A stretch of 15,538 nucleotides of DNA, taken from JAJZSS01 sp964463505. GTDB taxonomy: Bacteria > Chloroflexota > Anaerolineae > Anaerolineales > UBA4823. Shown in pieces: positions 7,257-14,359 of this stretch. The stretch's first letter is position 1. Each line of letters opens with the position of its first letter. The stretch spans positions 1 to 15,538 of the forward strand of contig CAYXDC010000069.1 in NCBI GenBank assembly GCA_964463505.1. Reading direction: 5' to 3'. The notes below the pieces were generated by a model. The model ran no database searches. It was given only the letters and a program-made list of their open reading frames with translations, and was not told where the DNA came from. The position numbers and the translations under genes are program-made.

Positions 7257-7309
7257 ATAGTTATTCGTGCTTGTCCATTTTTACACAATAATTCCAAGGA
7301 CACAGTTGA

Positions 7310-8554
7310 ATGGCTCAACCGGGACTGCCCGATATAAAACAAGCACAACCGATTTATGCCCCAATTGTAATGAGTGGGGCTGAAGCTGAAATCATTCATG
7401 CCCTGCGCACACAGGGTGAAATTTCCCGTACGGATATCGCTAACCTTACCGGCTGGTCAAAAGCCAAAACTTCCCAGAAGATCCGGGATCTGGTTGATAA
7501 GGGCTACCTTGTAGAGATCGGCGATGGCGTATCGCAGGGTGGACGTAAACCACGCCTGCTGCGCATCAATGATCGTCTGGGCTATCTCGTTGGCCTGGAC
7601 ATTGGCGCGACCAGCGTGGATATGGTGCTTGCGGATGTGGGCGGTAAGATCTACCAGCGGCGGTCGGCGCCCGCGGATGTTCGCCAGCCTCCCGATGATT
7701 TTCTAGCCCTATGCAGCGAGCTTATCCTGGATATGGTCTCCGCTCAGGGCTGCCGTCCGGAACAAATATTGGGCATTGGCATAGGTGTACCAGGACCGGT
7801 GGATTTTGGGCGCGGCGTTCTGGTCGCCCCACCGCTGATGCCAGACTGGGAAAATTTCTCAATCCGCGATTATTTCCGGCATACTTTTCCAACAGCGTTT
7901 GTGGTCATCGATAATGATGTCAATATCATGGCATTGGGAGAGCAGCGTTCTGGCGACGGGAATGGGATTGACCACTTCATTTTTATCAAGATTGGCACCG
8001 GGATAGGCTCGGGGATTGTTTCCAACGGGAAAATCCATCGCGGCAGCATCGGGTGCGCGGGAGATATCGGTCACATCTGTGTTGACAAGCAAGGCCCCAT
8101 CTGCCGCTGTGGCAATACCGGCTGCCTGGAAGCGATGGCGGCAGGTCCGGCAATCAGTGAAAAGGCAATGCTGGCCGTAAAAAATGGCTCCAGCCCATTA
8201 CTGCGCCAGATGATGGAAGCCAACGGAGGTAAGCTTCATCCAGAAGATGTGAATGCCGCCTGTCGTGAAGGCGATCAGGCAGCTTTGGAAATCATCCGTG
8301 GCAGTGGGCAGATGATCGGGGATGTTCTGGCCAGCCTGGTGAATTTTTTCAACCCCAGCCATATATTTATTGGGGGTGGAATAACCAATTTCGGCAACCA
8401 TCTGCTGGTCTCCATTCGTAGAGCAGTACTGCGGCGATCTTTGCCCCTAGCCACGACCAACTTGTCGATTAATTTTTCCCGCATGGGCCCTGAAGTGGGT
8501 GTCATTGGGGCGATAGCACTGGCAAGCGAATATCTGTTCGCAGTGAAGGACTGA
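7310..8554 (+). CDS. ROK-family transcriptional regulator
   Basis: The 414-residue protein combines an N-terminal winged helix (about 22-72; SRTDIANLTGWSKAKTSQKI looks like the recognition region) with a C-terminal ROK sugar-binding/kinase-like domain. The ATP-loop motif DIGAT is at 97-101, DND at 201-203, and the ROK zinc motif C265-x-C267-x4-C272 is CRCGNTGCLE preceded by H255. The usual ExGH is D252-I-G-H here. Members with an added HTH, such as NagC, Mlc and XylR, act as repressors sensing a sugar or phosphosugar. The ATG at 7310 has an AAGGA about 10 nt upstream. It lies between the first dehydrogenase and the transporter, behind tandem promoters with an overlapping inverted repeat, so it is likely autoregulated and likely controls the transporter genes. 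Confidence 0.9.
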   Translation: MAQPGLPDIKQAQPIYAPIVMSGAEAEIIHALRTQGEISRTDIANLTGWSKAKTSQKIRDLVDKGYLVEIGDGVSQGGRKPRLLRINDRLGYLVGLDIGATSVDMVLADVGGKIYQRRSAPADVRQPPDDFLALCSELILDMVSAQGCRPEQILGIGIGVPGPVDFGRGVLVAPPLMPDWENFSIRDYFRHTFPTAFVVIDNDVNIMALGEQRSGDGNGIDHFIFIKIGTGIGSGIVSNGKIHRGSIGCAGDIGHICVDKQGPICRCGNTGCLEAMAAGPAISEKAMLAVKNGSSPLLRQMMEANGGKLHPEDVNAACREGDQAALEIIRGSGQMIGDVLASLVNFFNPSHIFIGGGITNFGNHLLVSIRRAVLRRSLPLATTNLSINFSRMGPEVGVIGAIALASEYLFAVKD

Positions 8555-8695
8555 ACTCGGCAGTCGCGCGTGAATATCGGATATGAGCGTGAGTACAAGC
8601 GAACCACATAAAACGGAGGTGAAGTGACATTAATATAATCGCAAGTATTTGTCTAAACCATGTAACCAAATTAACTTCAGAAGGAGAAGAATCGT
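8555..8695 (+). promoter_or_regulatory. Leader between the ROK gene and the binding-protein gene
   Basis: This 141-bp gap contains a perfect -10-like TATAAT (8634-8639), but no good -35 at 16-18 bp. A GTGACA (8624-8629) is -35-like but lacks a matching -10. Either transcription reads through from the ROK promoters or a weak, activator-dependent start exists here. The binding-protein ATG has a strong AGAAGGAGAAG ribosome-binding site. No terminator is seen after the ROK gene. Confidence 0.35.
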
Positions 8696-10825
8696 ATGTC
8701 TAAGAAATCAGTAATGTTTTTGGTGACCCTGATCACCATCTTTTCGACCGTATTGGCAGCCTGCACCACGGCTGCCCCAACTGAGGCGCCGGCTGTTGAG
8801 GCAACCGAGGCCCCTGCTGAGCCGGCAGTTGAAGAAACTGAAGCTCCTGCCGCTCCCGCCGACGATGATAAATTCACGATTGGCATCTCGAATCCATTCA
8901 TCAGCAGCGAATATCGCACGCAGATGATTGCCGAGCTAATCGAAGTCAACCAGGAATACATGGATGCTGGGATCACGAACGAGCTGGTGATCGAGAGCGC
9001 CGACACAGACGTAGCCGGGCAGATCCAGCAACTGCAGAACCTGATGGCGAAGGGCGTGGATGCCATCCTGGTGAACCCGGGTGATGTGAACGGCTTGAAT
9101 GCGACCCTGGAAGAGGCAGTTGCTAAGGGCATCCTGGTGATCTCCGTGGACCAGGAGCTGAATGTACCGGGCGTGTACAATGTGGGCATCGACCAGAAGG
9201 AATGGGCGAAGACCTCCGCGGCATGGCTGGCAGAGAAGCTGGGCGGCGAAGGCGATGTGGTAACGATCGAAGGCTTCCCGGGACACCCGGCGAATGTAGC
9301 GCGCATGGACGGGGTAGCCGAAGTGTTTGCGGACTATCCTGGCATCAATGTGCTGGCGACAGACACCGGCAAGTGGGATGAAGCCACTGGACAGCAGGTG
9401 ATGTCCAACTTCCTGTCTGCCTACCCGAACCTGACCGGCTACTGGACGCAAGATGGTATGGCGATCGGTGCACTGCAGGCGGTGATGGCTGCCAATCCGG
9501 CGGTCTGGCCGCAGGGCGTGGGCGAAGGTCGCTGCCAGTACCTGAAGCTGTGGCAGGAAGCCCTGACCATGAACCCTGAATTCGACAGCATCGCAGTTGC
9601 CAACCACCCGGGTGTATCCCCGACTGGCCTGCGCATTGCAGTCAACATCCTGCAGGGCAAAGAAGTCGATACTGCCAAGCTGGGCGGCGCCAATGGCCTG
9701 TCCTTTGTGATCCCACTGGCGGCTGTGGTCACCTCTGAGAACCTGGATGAAGGTCTGGCAATGTGCGAAGGCAAGCCGGATGCTTTCCTGCTCGATGACA
9801 TCATGACCGAAGAAGAAGTCCAGCAATTCTTTGTGGGTGCGGAACCCGCGGCTGAAGCCTTCACAATCGGCATCTCGAATCCATTCATCAGCAGCGAATA
9901 TCGCACGCAGATGATCGCCGAACTGATCGAAGTCAACCAGGAATACATGGATGCTGGGATCACGAACGAGCTGGTGATCGAGAGCGCCGACACAGACGTA
10001 GCCGGGCAGATCCAGCAACTGCAGAACCTGATGGCGAAGGGCGTGGATGCCATCCTGGTGAACCCGGGTGATGTGAACGGCTTGAATGCGACCCTGGAAG
10101 AGGCAGTTGCTAAGGGCATCCTGGTGATCTCCGTGGACCAGGAGCTGAATGTACCGGGCGTGTACAATGTGGGCATCGACCAGAAGGAATGGGCGAAGAC
10201 CTCCGCGGCATGGCTGGCAGAGAAGCTGGGCGGCGAAGGCGATGTGGTAACGATCGAAGGCTTCCCGGGACACCCGGCGAATGTAGCGCGCATGGACGGG
10301 GTAGCCGAAGTGTTTGCGGACTATCCTGGCATCAATGTGCTGGCGACAGACACCGGCAAGTGGGATGAAGCCACTGGACAGCAGGTGATGTCCAACTTCC
10401 TGTCTGCCTACCCGAACCTGACCGGCTACTGGACGCAAGATGGTATGGCGATCGGTGCACTGCAGGCGGTGATGGCTGCCAATCCGGCGGTCTGGCCGCA
10501 GGGCGTGGGCGAAGGTCGCTGCCAGTACCTGAAGCTGTGGCAGGAAGCCCTGACCATGAACCCTGAATTCGACAGCATCGCAGTTGCCAACCACCCGGGT
10601 GTATCCCCGACTGGCCTGCGCATTGCAGTCAACATCCTGCAGGGCAAAGAAGTCGATACTGCCAAGCTGGGCGGCGCCAATGGCCTGTCCTTTGTGATCC
10701 CACTGGCGGCTGTGGTCACCTCTGAGAACCTGGATGAAGGTCTGGCAATGTGCGAAGGCAAGCCGGATGCTTTCCTGCTCGATGACATCATGACCGAAGA
10801 AGAAGTCCAGCAGTATTTCAAGTAA
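8696..10825 (+). CDS. Sugar ABC transporter solute-binding lipoprotein with two identical tandem binding domains
   Basis: The 709-residue protein starts with a lipoprotein signal peptide; the lipobox is LAAC with Cys23. A Thr/Pro/Glu/Ala-rich linker (24-59) tethers it outside the membrane. Two periplasmic-binding-protein type 1 (RbsB-like) domains follow: residues 60-379 and 389-709, joined by VGAEPAAEA (380-388). By reading, the domains are identical in sequence from the first FTIGISNPF to EEEVQQ, differing only at the last residues (QQFF versus QQYFK). A normal binding protein of this family has one such domain and about 350-390 residues, so this is a doubled version. It would deliver a sugar or polyol to the importer encoded immediately downstream, and two equal sites per anchor would raise local ligand capture. 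Codon use looks strongly biased, consistent with high expression. A mis-assembly of two gene copies cannot be excluded. Confidence 0.88.
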   Translation: MSKKSVMFLVTLITIFSTVLAACTTAAPTEAPAVEATEAPAEPAVEETEAPAAPADDDKFTIGISNPFISSEYRTQMIAELIEVNQEYMDAGITNELVIESADTDVAGQIQQLQNLMAKGVDAILVNPGDVNGLNATLEEAVAKGILVISVDQELNVPGVYNVGIDQKEWAKTSAAWLAEKLGGEGDVVTIEGFPGHPANVARMDGVAEVFADYPGINVLATDTGKWDEATGQQVMSNFLSAYPNLTGYWTQDGMAIGALQAVMAANPAVWPQGVGEGRCQYLKLWQEALTMNPEFDSIAVANHPGVSPTGLRIAVNILQGKEVDTAKLGGANGLSFVIPLAAVVTSENLDEGLAMCEGKPDAFLLDDIMTEEEVQQFFVGAEPAAEAFTIGISNPFISSEYRTQMIAELIEVNQEYMDAGITNELVIESADTDVAGQIQQLQNLMAKGVDAILVNPGDVNGLNATLEEAVAKGILVISVDQELNVPGVYNVGIDQKEWAKTSAAWLAEKLGGEGDVVTIEGFPGHPANVARMDGVAEVFADYPGINVLATDTGKWDEATGQQVMSNFLSAYPNLTGYWTQDGMAIGALQAVMAANPAVWPQGVGEGRCQYLKLWQEALTMNPEFDSIAVANHPGVSPTGLRIAVNILQGKEVDTAKLGGANGLSFVIPLAAVVTSENLDEGLAMCEGKPDAFLLDDIMTEEEVQQYFK
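8873..9859 (+). repeat. Intragenic direct repeat, copy 1 (binding domain 1 plus linker)
   Basis: This is the first unit of a 987-bp-period direct repeat. Positions 8939-9825 (887 bp) match 9926-10812 with no difference found on line-by-line comparison. The preceding 66 bp (8873-8938) differ from copy 2 at only five sites (8878, 8881, 8929, 8935, 8938), all synonymous third-codon positions. The unit ends in the linker codons for VGAEPAAEA, which copy 2 lacks. Confidence 0.92.
9860..10825 (+). repeat. Intragenic direct repeat, copy 2 (binding domain 2)
   Basis: This second unit is in frame with copy 1 at an offset of 329 codons. It ends with the codons for QQYFK and the TAA stop in place of QQFF and the linker. 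The sequence just before it (GCGGCTGAAGCC) does not resemble the sequence just before copy 1 (GACGATGATAAA), so the junction is not a plain unequal-crossover scar. Confidence 0.92.
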
Positions 10826-10843
10826 GTCTTTTCTTCACCATAC

Positions 10844-10875
10844 GGATGCGAGGGATGATCTCATCCCTCGCATCC
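10844..10875 (+). promoter_or_regulatory. Strong intercistronic hairpin after the binding-protein gene
   Basis: A perfect 15-bp inverted repeat (10844-10858 with 10861-10875) lies between the binding-protein stop and the ATPase start. In RNA it would form a 14-bp stem with a 4-nt loop. It is followed by only TTTCC, too short a T-run for an efficient terminator. Such hairpins in ABC operons commonly cause partial termination or protect the upstream mRNA, giving more binding protein than membrane components. That role is inferred from position. Confidence 0.75.
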
Positions 10876-10905
10876 TTTCCAATGGTTTTCTACAAAGGGA
10901 GATTT

Positions 10906-12414
10906 ATGGCCCTGACGCTTTCTGCTAAACAGATTGTTAAACGATATGGAGGTGTGGTCGCCCTCTCGGATGGCAACCTGGATATCAATACCGGTGAAGT
11001 TGTCGCGTTAATCGGCGCCAATGGCAGCGGTAAGAGCACCATGAGTAAAGTGATCGATGGTGTTGTTACCCTGGATGGTGGTCAGTTACTCCTGGATGGC
11101 AATCCGGTAAATTTTTCATCTCCACAGGCAGCCAAGAAAATGGGGATCGCAACCGTCTTCCAGGAATTAAGCCTGATCCCGCAGATGTCCGTTGCCGATA
11201 ATATCTGGCTGACACGCGAGCCACTTGGCCCGGGAGGCGTCGTCAACCGCAAGGATGTTTTTGCCAAAACCAACGAACTGCTCTCGTTATTTGAAGGCAC
11301 ATTCAAAACTGACTTAAGACCGGAGGTGGCGGTCAGTGAGCTGCCCCCCGATGAAAAACAAATCGTAGAGATTCTTAAAGCCATTAGCTTCAATCCCCAC
11401 ATCTTGATTTTGGATGAAGCCACTGCCAGCCTGGATAGCCGCCAGGTGAATCGCTTGTTTGAATTGGTTACGAAATGGAAGGAAGAAGGCAGGGCTATTG
11501 TTTTTGTTTCCCACCGCATGGAAGAGATTTTCCGTATCGCAGACCGTTACAGTGTGTTGCGGAATGGCAAAACCGTAGGCGCCGGGAATATAAGCGAAGT
11601 TACCGAGAAGGATTTGGTCAAGTTGATGATCGACAAGGATTCGGTGTTCAGTTATTCCCGTACAGGCAAGCGAATAACTGAAAAACCAGTTTGCCTTGAA
11701 GTAAAAGACCTGCATAGCCATATTTTGCATGGGGTAAGTTTCAATGTGCATGAGAGTGAGCTGGTGGGGCTGGGTGGTTTGCAGGGTCAAGGTCAGCGCG
11801 ATTTGCTGCTCTCGCTATTTGGGGATATTCCGTTTACTGGCGGTATTCAATACAATGGAAAACCAGTTCACTTCAAGCATCCTCGGCAGGCGATGAAACA
11901 AGGATTTGCGCTTGTCCCGGGCGACCGCAATCGGGAGGGGCTGCTTTATATTCGTTCTATTCTGGAAAATTTCCAGCTGCCTTCCTGGCCACGCTACGGT
12001 TTTCCATTAAAAATCGGTCAAGCTAAAAAAGATGCTAAAAAGATGGGCGCCAGCCTGAACTTGAAAATGGCTGGCCTGCAAGAGCCTGTCAGCAGCCTTT
12101 CGGGCGGCAACGCGCAAAAAGTTGTCATCGGTAAATGGCTGATGCGCCAACCCGGATTGCTCTTGTTAGATGACCCTACCAAGGGGGTCGATGTAGGCAC
12201 CAAAGCTGAATTTTACGGTTTGCTGACACAGCTATGCAATGAGGGCAAAACCATTTTATTTTACAGTAGTGATGATGAAGAACTGCTGGGCTTATGCGAT
12301 CGGGTGTTGGTGTTGCATGATGGCAAAATCATCTCTGAGCTGGTAGGAGCAGCCTTGACCAAAGAGAATCTCGTCTCAGCCAGCCTGGGCGTCGCCAACG
12401 GAGGTGTGCAATGA
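10906..12414 (+). CDS. Sugar ABC transporter ATP-binding protein, dual nucleotide-binding domains (RbsA-like)
   Basis: The 502-residue protein fuses two ABC domains, as in RbsA, MglA and XylG. Domain 1 has an intact Walker A GANGSGKST (37-45), a Q-loop (FQE, 85-87), Walker B ILILDEAT with E171, and H203 in the H-loop. Its signature is degenerate (VSELPPDEKQ). Domain 2 lacks the Walker A lysine (GGLQGQGQR, 290-298), has a good signature LSGGNAQK (398-405), and carries LLLDDPTKGVD, with Asp in place of the usual catalytic Glu. This leaves one composite active site, built from the domain 1 Walker motifs and the domain 2 signature, which is the family pattern. The ATG at 10906 follows GGGAG. The in-frame start at 10846 lies inside the hairpin stem and is rejected. 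The stop overlaps the next start by 4 bp. Confidence 0.92.
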   Translation: MALTLSAKQIVKRYGGVVALSDGNLDINTGEVVALIGANGSGKSTMSKVIDGVVTLDGGQLLLDGNPVNFSSPQAAKKMGIATVFQELSLIPQMSVADNIWLTREPLGPGGVVNRKDVFAKTNELLSLFEGTFKTDLRPEVAVSELPPDEKQIVEILKAISFNPHILILDEATASLDSRQVNRLFELVTKWKEEGRAIVFVSHRMEEIFRIADRYSVLRNGKTVGAGNISEVTEKDLVKLMIDKDSVFSYSRTGKRITEKPVCLEVKDLHSHILHGVSFNVHESELVGLGGLQGQGQRDLLLSLFGDIPFTGGIQYNGKPVHFKHPRQAMKQGFALVPGDRNREGLLYIRSILENFQLPSWPRYGFPLKIGQAKKDAKKMGASLNLKMAGLQEPVSSLSGGNAQKVVIGKWLMRQPGLLLLDDPTKGVDVGTKAEFYGLLTQLCNEGKTILFYSSDDEELLGLCDRVLVLHDGKIISELVGAALTKENLVSASLGVANGGVQ

Positions 12415-13376
12415 AAGGCTTCGCCTGGGGCGGATTAATGTCGCGCTACCCGGCATTATTCGCGCTGGTTTTACTTGTGATAGCGCTCTCTATCAACTTA
12501 ATTCTGCAGCCCAATATGTTCGCCTCCGATACTTTGAACAGCAACATGCGGGTGTTCCTGCCAATTATTTTGCTCACTGTGGGGCAGGCGATTGTCATGT
12601 TGGGTGGCGGAATTGATATTTCCGTCGGGGGGATTGTGTCGATTGTCAATACGATTCTCGCCACCCGGGTCGGACTTGAGGGCTCGGCGGAAGCCATGTG
12701 GCAGTATGTAGCAATTTCCCTTCTGGTAGGCGCCCTGGCCGGCGCAATCAATGGATTTTTTATATCGTACTTACGACTTCAACCGATCATCACTACGTAC
12801 GCTACAAGCTTTCTTTATGCTGGCTTTGCGCTCTTTATCTTGCCTAATCCTGGCGGGGGAATCCCAGCCGCGATTGCCCAGTTTTACCGTACCACGATAC
12901 CCATCGGAATCCCCCTGGCTTTTTATGTGATTGCAGTAGTAGTAATGCTTTGGGTGTATCTGCGCTCCACGCGTTATGGTGGTTTCTTATATGCGGTGGG
13001 GGGCAATGCTGAAGCCGCTTATAAGACAGCAGTCCCTGTGAGCCGGGTGATCTTCAGTACCTATGTCATCTCGGGGCTCATGGCGGCTTTCTCCGGAATT
13101 GCGATTACCATGTTGAGCGGATCGGGGAACGCAGATATCGGATCAGCCATGACCCTGAATTCGATCACTGGAGTGGTTATCGGTGGGACAGCATTCAGCG
13201 GTGGGGTCGGTGGCGTGGTTGGGCCGATCATGGGGGCAATTACATTAGGGATCATCCAGAATATCATCTCTTTCGCAGGCATCACCACCTGGTGGGAGAC
13301 CCTGGCCAAAGCTTCGATCATTGTGGTCGCGCTGGCAATACCCGGGATTGTGAACTTATTCAGGAGGAGAGAATGA
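12411..13376 (+). CDS. Sugar ABC transporter permease 1 (RbsC-like)
   Basis: The 321-residue integral membrane protein has many hydrophobic segments, beginning at about 13-32 and ending near 300-315. Hallmarks of the RbsC family are GGGIDISVGGIVS (65-77) and the cytoplasmic coupling region GNAEAAYKTAVPVSRV (198-213). It would pair with the second permease to form the membrane channel and dock the dual-domain ATPase. The start overlaps the ATPase stop as ATGA, with GGAGGTG just upstream, so translation is probably coupled. The C-terminus is basic (FRRRE), as expected for a cytoplasmic tail. Substrate specificity cannot be read from the sequence. Confidence 0.9.
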   Translation: MKGFAWGGLMSRYPALFALVLLVIALSINLILQPNMFASDTLNSNMRVFLPIILLTVGQAIVMLGGGIDISVGGIVSIVNTILATRVGLEGSAEAMWQYVAISLLVGALAGAINGFFISYLRLQPIITTYATSFLYAGFALFILPNPGGGIPAAIAQFYRTTIPIGIPLAFYVIAVVVMLWVYLRSTRYGGFLYAVGGNAEAAYKTAVPVSRVIFSTYVISGLMAAFSGIAITMLSGSGNADIGSAMTLNSITGVVIGGTAFSGGVGGVVGPIMGAITLGIIQNIISFAGITTWWETLAKASIIVVALAIPGIVNLFRRRE

Positions 13377-14341
13377 AACGTTTTGCCATCTCCCCCCCGG
13401 TTGCTGCGCTAGTTTTATCAGTTGTGCTATTCTTGCTATCGGGTTTGCTGCCCAATGGTTATGGCAGCGATGTAAACGTGGCGATTTCACAGGCGACCAA
13501 CATCCTGCGTTTGTCTGTCTTTTTAGGTGTGATTGCTGCTGGTCAAACCCTGGTAATTATCAGTGGGTTTGAGGGCATCGACCTATCTGCAGGCTCTATC
13601 GTGACCATGACAGCCATCCTGACATACGTCTATGTCAGCGGCGAAAACGATAAAGTCCTGGTTGCGTTATTAATCTCCCTGGTTGTCGGCGCTGTGATCG
13701 GATTTTTCAATGGCGTTGGCATTACTTTTCTTAAAATCTCACCGTTTGTGATGACGCTGGGTATGTCAGGCGTGGTTACCGGGGCGATAATTGTCATTAA
13801 TCACGGCAATGTCAGTGGCAAAGTGGCCCCGATCATGACGCGCCTGATCGCCCGACCGGTAGCGCCGCATATCCCCATCCCCAGCGCGCTGGTGATCTGG
13901 CTGATCTTCGGGCTGTTGATGTGGCTGCTCTTAGAGCGCACCACCTTTGGCAAAAACCTGTTTGCCATCGGCACCAACCGGGTGACGGCTAAACTCTCCG
14001 GCGTCAACGTGATCGGTATGAATCTGGCTACTTACTCGCTGGCGGGGGCGCTGGCTGGATTTGGCGGTTTTCTGTTAGTAGGCAACACTGGGGTGGTATT
14101 GATTTCATTGGGGCAGCCTTATTTGTTCCCCTCGATCGCGGCGGTAGCGGTAGGTGGCACGCTTCTCTCCGGAGGTAAAGGCAGCTACTGGGGCACGATG
14201 GCTGGCGCAATTTTGCTGACCCTGATCACCAGCCTACTGACCACGATGCAAATGCCCGATTCCGTGCGGCGTATGGTGCTGGGCGCGACCCTGTTGGTGC
14301 TGATTTCTATTTATGGACGCCAGAAAACTTTGAGACAATAA
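13373..14341 (+). CDS. Sugar ABC transporter permease 2 (RbsC-like)
   Basis: The 322-residue membrane protein belongs to the same RbsC-like family as the preceding permease but is clearly diverged from it, so the importer is probably a heterodimer at the membrane. Family motifs are GFEGIDLSAGSIV (65-77) and the coupling-loop sequence GTNRVTAKLSGVNVIG (200-215). The ATG at 13373 overlaps the stop of permease 1 by 4 bp (ATGA) and has AGGAGG just upstream. A longer in-frame start at 13292 would lie inside the preceding gene and add hydrophilic residues untypical of the family. Many RbsABC-type systems use one permease gene as a homodimer; two distinct permeases are also common. The next gene follows after 18 bp. 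Confidence 0.9.
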   Translation: MKRFAISPPVAALVLSVVLFLLSGLLPNGYGSDVNVAISQATNILRLSVFLGVIAAGQTLVIISGFEGIDLSAGSIVTMTAILTYVYVSGENDKVLVALLISLVVGAVIGFFNGVGITFLKISPFVMTLGMSGVVTGAIIVINHGNVSGKVAPIMTRLIARPVAPHIPIPSALVIWLIFGLLMWLLLERTTFGKNLFAIGTNRVTAKLSGVNVIGMNLATYSLAGALAGFGGFLLVGNTGVVLISLGQPYLFPSIAAVAVGGTLLSGGKGSYWGTMAGAILLTLITSLLTTMQMPDSVRRMVLGATLLVLISIYGRQKTLRQ

Positions 14342-14359
14342 AACAGAAGGAGGCTCTCC

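Larger units (their letters stand above)
7098..7309 (+). promoter_or_regulatory. Regulatory interval upstream of the ROK gene
   Basis: This 212-bp AT-rich gap contains two tandem promoter-like elements and a 9-bp inverted repeat around the first, both listed separately. A short inverted repeat (ACCAGA at 7117-7122, TCTGGT at 7130-7135) follows the Gfo/Idh stop but has no T-run, so it is not called a terminator. ATAAC/GTTAT (7252-7264) is a further small inverted repeat on the second -10. No small gene was recognised. Confidence 0.6.

Noticed and set aside
8624..8638. GGAGG followed by a GTG-started four-codon frame upstream of the binding-protein gene
   Set aside because: Four codons with a stop at TAA are too short to support a peptide or leader function without other evidence.
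8936..10594. Long open frame of 552 codons on the minus strand across the binding-protein gene
   Set aside because: It is antisense to a clearly real lipoprotein gene, repeats itself because the DNA repeats, has no recognisable family features, and arises from biased codon use on the coding strand.
8873..10825. The large direct repeat as a mobile element or CRISPR-like array
   Set aside because: The units are in-frame protein-coding domains with no terminal inverted repeats, transposase or spacer pattern.
10846..10905. N-terminal extension of the ABC ATPase from 10846
   Set aside because: The start lies inside the hairpin stem, and the added residues are absent from the family. The ATG at 10906 has GGGAG upstream.
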